A stretch of 5,943 nucleotides of DNA, taken from Burkholderiaceae bacterium (GTDB lineage Bacteria; Pseudomonadota; Gammaproteobacteria; Burkholderiales; Burkholderiaceae_C). How positions within the stretch are numbered: position 1 is the stretch's first letter; each line of letters begins with the position of its first letter. Both the position numbers and the translations under genes were made by a program. Below, in pieces: positions 1 through 5,036 of this stretch. Below the pieces are notes generated by a model. That model was not told the DNA's origin and ran no database searches. It was given only the letters and a program-made list of their open reading frames with translations. The stretch is taken from contig JAIRQU010000190.1 of NCBI GenBank assembly GCA_031256305.1, positions 1-5,943 on the forward strand, written 5' to 3'.

Positions 1-147
1 TTCGTGTCCAAGGTTGAGCGCGGCGAGGCGTACATTGAGCTGACCCTGTTCATCGACTGGTGTCAAGCCTGCGGCGTTGAACCGGGCGTGACGCTGGATG
101 CGCTGCTGGCGCGGCTGCCGGAGCGGGTTGATCTGGCGCGCGGGTAG
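1..147 (+). CDS. XRE-family helix-turn-helix regulator, C-terminal fragment (5' end outside window)
   Basis: The first frame is open from base 1 to a TAG at 145-147 and gives 48 residues. It begins FVSKVERGEAYIEL and continues with an IDWCQACGVEPG segment. The S-x-V-S-K-x-E-R-G-E pattern is the end of the recognition helix and the following turn of XRE/Cro-type DNA-binding domains (lambda Cro-like), and the IDWCQACGV part fits the last helix of that domain. The protein ends about 20 residues later, so it is probably a small single-domain regulator, although anything upstream cannot be seen. Its target is unknown. It converges on the exosortase-associated gene with only 6 bp between the two stop codons. 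Regulation of the exosortase genes is possible, but nothing in the sequence shows it. Confidence 0.75.
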   Translation, partial: FVSKVERGEAYIELTLFIDWCQACGVEPGVTLDALLARLPERVDLARG

Positions 148-153
148 CGCCGT

Positions 154-801
154 CTACATGGTTTTGATGGTTTTTTGCGCGTTGCTGTGCCGCGGCGCGC
201 CCGCCAGCGCGGCTTCCAGCCACAGCGCGGCGACAAACCGTTTGTTGAACAGCAGCCACAGCAGAATCGGCACCACCGGCGGCAGCATCAAGATGCCCAA
301 CTGGTAGCCGTAGGCGATGGCGTTGGTGGCCCAAGCCGGGTAGCCCAGCCAGGCCGCGCCGGAAGGGCCGGAGAGCAGCGCCACGTCGCGCAGCCATTCA
401 AAGCAGATGCCCCAGGCTTGCACCGGGATGAGCAGCACGCTGCCGATGAGGCCCTTGAGCCACCAGTAGGGCGTGCGCGTGGTCAGGCGGGCGGCGATCA
501 GCATGGCCCACAGCAGCACCAGGCCGTAGCCGTAGGTGGGGTAGCTCACGTCGGGCGCAAGTTCGCCCAGCGCGTCGCCTTGCGGGCCATGCACGCGCAC
601 TTGCACCAGGGTGTTGAGCGTGGCGCTAACGCCATGCTGCGCCCAGCTTTCGGCCCACGGAAACAGCGCCTTCATCACCGCGCCCGCCAGCCAGATGGGT
701 GGCGCGGCAAACCACGCGGCGGCCCAGTACCACAGCGGCAGCAGCACGATCAGGCAGCCGATGGACAGCAGCAGCAGGCGGCCAATGAGGGTGGTTTTCA
801 T
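154..801 (-). CDS. Exosortase H-associated multi-pass membrane protein
   Basis: This is a 215-residue hydrophobic protein with about four likely membrane segments, near residues 5-30, 92-106, 112-131 and 165-187. A soluble, probably periplasmic, stretch of about 50 residues follows the first segment (roughly 40-90), and the short polar tail is GAPRHSNAQKTIKTM. The ATG at 801 was chosen because it overlaps the stop of xrtH in an ATGA arrangement (798-801), which points to translational coupling. The same frame stays open further upstream, but that stretch is the shadow of xrtH. I recognise no catalytic motif. From memory, a protein of this kind regularly sits beside exosortase H in Proteobacteria and is named only for that association. 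Its function is unknown. A role in substrate handling or in stabilising XrtH is inference from the coupling. Confidence 0.72.
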   Translation of the reverse strand: MKTTLIGRLLLLSIGCLIVLLPLWYWAAAWFAAPPIWLAGAVMKALFPWAESWAQHGVSATLNTLVQVRVHGPQGDALGELAPDVSYPTYGYGLVLLWAMLIAARLTTRTPYWWLKGLIGSVLLIPVQAWGICFEWLRDVALLSGPSGAAWLGYPAWATNAIAYGYQLGILMLPPVVPILLWLLFNKRFVAALWLEAALAGAPRHSNAQKTIKTM

Positions 802-1286
802 GCTTTTTCGCGCCGGGCGACCAGCCGCATCCAGATCAGCCAGACGATCAGCACGTCCAGCATGATGAGCGCCTGCCACATGTACAGATGCGCGAACTCG
901 AATACCTTCAGGTTCCACTGCCCGATGAAGAACAGCGTGACGACCCGGATCAGGTTGACCGCCTGCACCACCGTGAAACCGGCGAGGATGCCCCAGAGTT
1001 TCATCAGCCACGGCGAGGGGAAGGCCAGCATCGCCGCGATCAGCACAATGGCTGCTTCCACGCCGTTGCAGCCCGGCTCTATGGAAACGCCAAAGCCCGT
1101 CTTGGCGCTTTGCAGCACGCGGCCATAAGAGATCACCGAGGGGTCGATGATGCGCACGATGCCCGCGCTGGCGCGCGCCACCAGCGCCGTCCACGGGTTG
1201 ACCACCGCGGCCTGCACCGGGTTGAGCATTTCCACGCCGAACAGCACGGCCAGCACGCCAACAAAGATCAAAAAGAAGCGCAGCAT
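798..1286 (-). CDS. xrtH: Exosortase H (XrtH), membrane transpeptidase-like sorting enzyme
   Basis: This 162-residue membrane protein belongs to the exosortase/archaeosortase family, which cleaves and anchors exported proteins at a C-terminal PEP-CTERM-like tail in the inner membrane. The three family blocks are present in order: Cys73 in SIEPGCNGVEAAIVL, Arg114 in AVNLIRVVTLFF and His133 in FEFAHLYMWQALIML. Together they give the expected Cys/Arg/His active site. Membrane segments lie near residues 3-22, 75-91, 95-119 and 135-155. It is much shorter than the EpsH-type enzymes of about 280 residues or more, and it matches the compact XrtH type that is paired with IPTL-CTERM substrates. The subtype call rests on size, the motif wording and the coupled downstream partner. 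No obvious Shine-Dalgarno site precedes the ATG at 1286. No substrate with a sorting tail is encoded in this window. Confidence 0.83.
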   Translation of the reverse strand: MLRFFLIFVGVLAVLFGVEMLNPVQAAVVNPWTALVARASAGIVRIIDPSVISYGRVLQSAKTGFGVSIEPGCNGVEAAIVLIAAMLAFPSPWLMKLWGILAGFTVVQAVNLIRVVTLFFIGQWNLKVFEFAHLYMWQALIMLDVLIVWLIWMRLVARREKA

Positions 1287-1368
1287 GACAAGGGGCTACA
1301 GGGTTATTCTTTAATTCGCGGCAGGCAGGAAAGCCCTAACGGCACAAGCCGCCAGCCATAATCGGCGG
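1287..1368. promoter_or_regulatory. Divergent control region between xrtH and dacB
   Basis: These 82 bp separate the start codons of two divergent genes, so promoters for both should lie here or just inside the genes. The only A+T-rich block is TTATTCTTTAATT at 1304-1316, which could supply a -10 element for xrtH on the minus strand. For dacB, CATAAT at 1357-1362 resembles a -10 box but sits only 6 bp before the ATG. It lies in the loop of a short inverted repeat (CCGCC at 1349-1353, GGCGG at 1364-1368). I find no convincing -35 box for either direction and no good Shine-Dalgarno site. The location is certain; the individual elements are weak guesses. Confidence 0.45.
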
Positions 1369-2949
1369 ATGCTGTATTGGCTTTCCCGCAATTTTTGGCC
1401 GGGTCGTTTTTCGCGCCGCGCATCCGCCGCCGCGACGGCGGCTTGCGTGCTTTCAATCGCTTCCATTCTAGTGCTGCCGGCGCCAGCCCAGGCGCGGCAT
1501 GGAATGACCGTCAGGGCTGCGCCGCGCGCCGTTGCGGGGCTGCCACCGGAAATTGTCCGGGCGCTGGCGCGCGCGGGCGTGCCGGCCGAGCATGTGGCGA
1601 TGATGGTAGCGCCGGTCGCGCCGCCGGGCGCGGTCGATTCATCCGCGGCGGGTGCGCCGGCGCAGGCCGCGCCGCGGCTGGCGTGGCGCGTCGATGCGCC
1701 GATGGATCCCGCCTCGGTGATGAAGCTGGTCACTACCTACGCCGGGCTGGATTTGCTGGGGCCTGATTACCAGTGGAAGACCCGCGTCTATACGCAAGGC
1801 CCGGTCAATGGCGGCGCGCTTGAAGGCAATCTGATCATTGAGGGCGGGGGCGATCCCAAGCTGGTGGTGGAGCGCCTGACGGCGTTGATGCAGGCCATCC
1901 AGGCCCAGGGCGTGCGCGTGGTGCATGGCGACATCATGCTCAGTGACCGCATCTTTAATTTGCCGCCGCACGATCCGGCGGCGTTCGATGGCGATCCGCT
2001 GCGGCCCTACAACGTGGGGCCGGACGGCTTGCTGGTCAACTTCGGGGCGCTGATCTTCAAGTTTTTCCCCGATCCGGTCACGGGCCAGGTGCGCGTGGAA
2101 ACCGAGCCGCCCATCGCGGACGTAACGCTGCCTGCCGAAGTACCCGGTGAATCCGGCCCGTGCGGCGATTGGCGCGCGCAGCTTGCACTGGACTTTGGCA
2201 ACCCGGCCCAGGCGCGGTTCGCGGGCGCGTATCCGCTGGCCTGCGGCGATCAGCAATGGCCGGTGGCGTATCCCGGCGCGGCGCAGTTTGCGCCGCGCGT
2301 CATCGAGGCCGTGTGGCGCGCCAGCGGCGGCGCGCTGACCGGGCAGGCGCGCTGGCTCGACGGGCCGGTTCCGGCGCGCGCCAAGTTGTTGACCACGGAT
2401 GCGTCGCCGCCGCTGGCGCGGATCATCGCGGACATCAACAAGTTCTCTAACAACGTCATGGCGCAGCAGTTGTTTCTTACGCTGTCGGCGGCGCAAAACG
2501 GCGGCGCGCAGCGCGGCAGTTTCGAGCGTTCGCGCGCGCTGGTCGCGCGCTGGTGGCGCGGGCGCTTTGGGCTGCGCGCCGCGCCGGTGCTCGTCAATGG
2601 CGCGGGTCTGGCGCGCGACGCGCGCATCAGCGCGGCCTCGTTGATCGCGCTGTTGCAGCAGGCGGCCAACGACCCGGTGGCGGGCCAGCCGTTCATGCAG
2701 TCGCTCTCAATCGCTGGCGTGGACGGCACCATGGCGCACTTGGCCGAGCGCCGTCCGGGATCGGTAGCGATTGGCCGCGCCGAGTTGAAGACCGGCACTC
2801 TGCGCGATGTGGCTTCCGTGGCGGGTTACGCGCAAGACCAGTCAGGCCGGTTTTATGCGTTGGCCGGGCTGGTCAACGACCCCAACGCGCCTGCCGCGCG
2901 CGCGGCGCTGGACCAACTGGTGGAATGGGCCGTGCGCGATCAACCCTAG
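1369..2949 (+). CDS. dacB: D-alanyl-D-alanine carboxypeptidase/endopeptidase (PBP4, peptidase S13)
   Basis: This 526-residue periplasmic low-molecular-mass penicillin-binding protein trims D-Ala from peptidoglycan stem peptides and cuts D-Ala-mDAP cross-links. All three penicillin-binding motifs are intact: SVMK at 116-119 (Ser116 nucleophile), SNN at 360-362 and KTGT at 474-477. The S13-type NGAGLARDARIS stretch lies at 410-421. The N-terminus is a Sec signal peptide with a long n-region ending in SRR, a hydrophobic core near 20-37 and likely cleavage after PAPAQA (residue 42). As in other S13 enzymes, a large insertion lies between the first two motifs. It contains two cysteines (265 and 292) that could form a disulfide. 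The ATG at 1369 is the only usable upstream start, because the frame meets a TAA at 1312-1314 with no other start codon between. Length fits betaproteobacterial DacB. Confidence 0.95.
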   Translation: MLYWLSRNFWPGRFSRRASAAATAACVLSIASILVLPAPAQARHGMTVRAAPRAVAGLPPEIVRALARAGVPAEHVAMMVAPVAPPGAVDSSAAGAPAQAAPRLAWRVDAPMDPASVMKLVTTYAGLDLLGPDYQWKTRVYTQGPVNGGALEGNLIIEGGGDPKLVVERLTALMQAIQAQGVRVVHGDIMLSDRIFNLPPHDPAAFDGDPLRPYNVGPDGLLVNFGALIFKFFPDPVTGQVRVETEPPIADVTLPAEVPGESGPCGDWRAQLALDFGNPAQARFAGAYPLACGDQQWPVAYPGAAQFAPRVIEAVWRASGGALTGQARWLDGPVPARAKLLTTDASPPLARIIADINKFSNNVMAQQLFLTLSAAQNGGAQRGSFERSRALVARWWRGRFGLRAAPVLVNGAGLARDARISAASLIALLQQAANDPVAGQPFMQSLSIAGVDGTMAHLAERRPGSVAIGRAELKTGTLRDVASVAGYAQDQSGRFYALAGLVNDPNAPAARAALDQLVEWAVRDQP

Positions 2950-2981
2950 AGCGCACGGGCCTGTCAATGCGCGAGAGGGTC

Positions 2982-3908
2982 TTACCAGCGGTCGATCAAC
3001 CGCTGGTAGCCGTTGCTGCCGTAGTTTTCGTCGCCGAACATGCGCTGGGCGGCGGGCGTAAAGTTCAGGTTATCGGCAAACAGGTAGGCGTTGTAGTTGG
3101 CGTCGATCAGCGTACTGGTGCTACAGGTCAAGGCCGTAGGCGTTGTGCATACCGGCGTGGTGGTGTTGCTGATGCTGTAATTGTCCGACGAGTTGGACAC
3201 CAGGTTGTAGAACAACGCCGCGTCCAGATACAGCACCGTGGACGCCAAGTCGGCGATATTGATCAGAAGCTGGTCGTTGAAAGCGGTGGTCAGTTTGCTG
3301 ATGTCACTGGTGTTCAGGCCCGTGCTTGCCGCCCAGGGCGAGATGCTGAGGTCGTAAACGCCCGTGACCACCACGTGCGTGCCTCCGTTTTGCGTGAGTT
3401 GCCGCACCAGCCCGCCCAGCGCCGTGGCGGCTAACTGCACGGCAGTGGTGGTGGCCGGCGAAATGCCGGTCTGCGTCACGGCCTGCACGATGTCGGCCAT
3501 GCCGCCGTTGATGAATACCAGGTCGTTGTTGGTGATGGTGGTGGCGGCGAGCATTTGACTGATTTGCGTTTGCACGCTTGGGGCGTTGGCGCCGCTGACG
3601 GTATCTGCGCTGGCGATAAAGGCATTGGCCTGCGCCCAAGCCGTGCCGCCCTGGATGACGGGCAGCACTGGCGCGACGCTGCTGTAATAGGTCGCCATCA
3701 GTTGCAGCCAGGTTTGGGAGCCGTCGTTGACCGTGGGCAGGGAACCGGTCTGGCCCTGGTCACAAAAGCCGTCGCCGACAATCAGAAAGCGCTGCGGATT
3801 CAGATGGCTAACCACGCTGTCGCCGCCGCAGCCGGCCAGCATCAGCGTAACGCTGGATCCGGCCCAGGCGAGAAAAGCGCGGCGCGAGGGAGTCAAAGGC
3901 TTGGTCAT
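2982..3908 (-). CDS. Tat-type lipoprotein with SGNH/GDSL-hydrolase fold, catalytic residues apparently replaced
   Basis: This is a 308-residue exported protein. The N-terminus has a twin-arginine motif, SRRAFLAW (residues 8-15), then a hydrophobic stretch and the lipobox LAGC with Cys27. The residue after Cys27 is Gly, so outer-membrane sorting is expected. The mature part follows the SGNH layout of the phospholipase/lecithinase/hemolysin type. Block I is FLIVGDGFCDQG (41-52), block II is QGGTAWAQANAF (86-97), block III is DLVFINGGMADI (129-140) and block V is YLFADNLNFTP (275-285). Gly47 stands where the nucleophile Ser of GDS is expected, Ala138 where Asn is expected, and Asn282 where His is expected, so esterase activity is doubtful. 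Cys254 and Cys262 may pair. The ATG at 3908 begins a proper signal peptide; a longer frame to 4052 runs into tsaC and was rejected. The gene lies 95 bp downstream of tsaC on the same strand. Confidence 0.78.
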   Translation of the reverse strand: MTKPLTPSRRAFLAWAGSSVTLMLAGCGGDSVVSHLNPQRFLIVGDGFCDQGQTGSLPTVNDGSQTWLQLMATYYSSVAPVLPVIQGGTAWAQANAFIASADTVSGANAPSVQTQISQMLAATTITNNDLVFINGGMADIVQAVTQTGISPATTTAVQLAATALGGLVRQLTQNGGTHVVVTGVYDLSISPWAASTGLNTSDISKLTTAFNDQLLINIADLASTVLYLDAALFYNLVSNSSDNYSISNTTTPVCTTPTALTCSTSTLIDANYNAYLFADNLNFTPAAQRMFGDENYGSNGYQRLIDRW

Positions 3909-3960
3909 GGTTACGGTCTCTGGGGGTGAGGAAATAACGTGATGTGGGCTAGTGTAGCGG

Positions 3961-3980
3961 GCCGCCGGAGGCCAGGCGGC
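3961..3980. repeat. Short inverted repeat between tsaC and the SGNH lipoprotein gene
   Basis: GCCGCC (3961-3966) and GGCGGC (3975-3980) form a perfect 6-bp stem around an 8-base loop. It lies 23 bp after the tsaC stop on the transcribed minus strand. A G+C-rich hairpin at this place could weaken read-through into the lipoprotein gene or protect the 3' end of the tsaC message. No U-run follows in the minus direction, so it does not qualify as an ordinary intrinsic terminator. In DNA this G+C-rich, a stem of this length can also arise by chance. Confidence 0.3.
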
Positions 3981-4003
3981 GCAGTCCGGTCTGATGCCTT
4001 GCA

Positions 4004-5020
4004 TCAAGCGCTGGCGGCGGCCCGCCGCAGGCGGTCGGCCACGCCTTCCCATTCTGGCGCATCGGGCGGGGTTTCGACCCAGACCTGTTTGACGCCCGCG
4101 TCGTCAAAGCCGCGCAGCACGGCAAAAAGCTGTTGCGCGACGGCGGGCGCGTCATCGGGCATACGGCGCACAATGAACGGACTGGCGGTCTGCGGCAGCG
4201 GTGCGCGCGCCCAGACGGCGATAGGCGCGATAGGTGCGGCAGACGCGACATCGCCGCGCGCCTGATTGCCCAGCAGGCCGAGCGCGGCGCGCAATTCGTC
4301 GGCGCACATCAGGCGCACTTGGGCGCGCGGCGCATAGTGCGCGCTCAACGTACCCGATGCGCGCGGATCAGGCGCGGCCAGCTCGCCGGGCAGGCGCACG
4401 CGCTCACCGGCGGCACGCTCGATGCCGGCGCGCGTCAACTGCCCTGGGCGCAGCAGCACCGGCGCGCCGCGCGTGCAATCGACGATGGCCGATTCAATGC
4501 CGACCGCGCACGGCCCGCCATCAAGCACCAGCAGATCAGGGCCGAACTCGGCGGCCACGTGCGCCGCCGTGGTGGGACTGACGCGCCCGAAGCGGTTGGC
4601 GCTGGGCGCGGCCAGCCCCATCACGCCGCGCGCCACGCACGCCGCCAGCAGCGCCTGCGCGGTTGGGTGCGCGGGGCAGCGCAGGCCAATCGTGTCTTGC
4701 CCGCCCGCCGCCGCGCGCGCCACATCGGCGCGGCGCGGCAGGATCAGCGTCAGCGGGCCGGGCCAGAACGCCTGCATCAAGCGTTGCGCCAGCGGCGGAA
4801 CATCGGCGGCAAACGCCCGCGCCCGCGCGGCGCTGGCGACATGCACGATCAGCGGATGACCGGCAGGTCGCCCCTTGGCCGCGTAGATGCGGCACACCGC
4901 CGCGTCGTCCGCCGCATTGGCCGCCAGGCCATAGACGGTCTCGGTGGGTATGCCCGCCAGCTCGCCCGCGGCCAGGGCTTGCGCGGTGCGCTCAATGGCA
5001 TCGGGGCCGGTCAGAATCAT
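4004..5020 (-). CDS. tsaC: L-threonylcarbamoyladenylate synthase (TsaC/Sua5 family)
   Basis: This cytoplasmic enzyme makes threonylcarbamoyl-AMP from threonine, bicarbonate and ATP, the first step of the t6A37 modification of ANN-reading tRNAs. The 338-residue protein has the long Sua5 layout. The YrdC domain covers about residues 5-195, with PTETVYGLAANA (25-36), KGRPAGHPLIVHV (49-61), FWPGPLTLIL (85-94), LRCPAHP (113-119), AAPSANRFGRVSPT (137-150) and VGIESAIVD (173-181). A linker with SGTLSAHYAPRAQ (222-234) follows, then a C-terminal Sua5 domain from about 235. The SxHYAP linker motif is typical of Sua5 and is thought to close over the active site. The ATG at 5020 is preceded by AGGCGG (5027-5032 on the minus strand) at 6-base spacing, a good ribosome site. 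The gene follows purK by 16 bp, so the two are probably co-transcribed. The symbol sua5 would serve equally well. Confidence 0.95.
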   Translation of the reverse strand: MILTGPDAIERTAQALAAGELAGIPTETVYGLAANAADDAAVCRIYAAKGRPAGHPLIVHVASAARARAFAADVPPLAQRLMQAFWPGPLTLILPRRADVARAAAGGQDTIGLRCPAHPTAQALLAACVARGVMGLAAPSANRFGRVSPTTAAHVAAEFGPDLLVLDGGPCAVGIESAIVDCTRGAPVLLRPGQLTRAGIERAAGERVRLPGELAAPDPRASGTLSAHYAPRAQVRLMCADELRAALGLLGNQARGDVASAAPIAPIAVWARAPLPQTASPFIVRRMPDDAPAVAQQLFAVLRGFDDAGVKQVWVETPPDAPEWEGVADRLRRAAASA

Positions 5021-5036
5021 GGCGCGCCGCCTGGGA

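Noticed and set aside
171..176. T6 run after the 135-151 hairpin as an intrinsic terminator for the XRE gene
   Set aside because: The run lies about 20 bases beyond the stem and is explained by Lys and Phe-type codons of the opposite-strand gene end.
175..1128. Long plus-strand open frame (317 codons) opposite the exosortase genes
   Set aside because: Its translation is rich in Arg, Gln, His and Pro with no domain pattern, as expected for the antisense of a G+C-rich gene. The minus-strand genes carry real motifs.
802..1194. Upstream extension of the XrtH-associated protein frame
   Set aside because: It would lie almost wholly within xrtH. The ATG at 801, overlapping the xrtH stop, gives a proper membrane-protein N-terminus.
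1639..2496. Minus-strand open frame of 285 codons inside dacB
   Set aside because: It is an Arg-rich shadow of a gene with all S13 motifs, and it has no recognisable domain.
1500..2640. Dense GCGC and CGCG words through dacB
   Set aside because: This is expected from the G+C-rich codon use (GCG Ala, CGC Arg). No fixed period or array was seen.
2950..2981. Possible terminator between the convergent dacB and SGNH genes (GCGCA at 2951-2955, TGCGC at 2968-2972)
   Set aside because: It is only a 5-bp stem with a 12-base loop and no T-run on either side, so it is too weak to call.
2553..3434. Plus-strand open frame of 293 codons spanning the end of dacB and the SGNH gene
   Set aside because: It crosses two well-supported genes in a wrong frame, and its composition changes abruptly in the middle. 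It is a chance opening in G+C-rich DNA.
3909..4052. Longer start for the SGNH lipoprotein at 4052
   Set aside because: It would overlap tsaC and bury the Tat/lipoprotein signal about 48 residues in.
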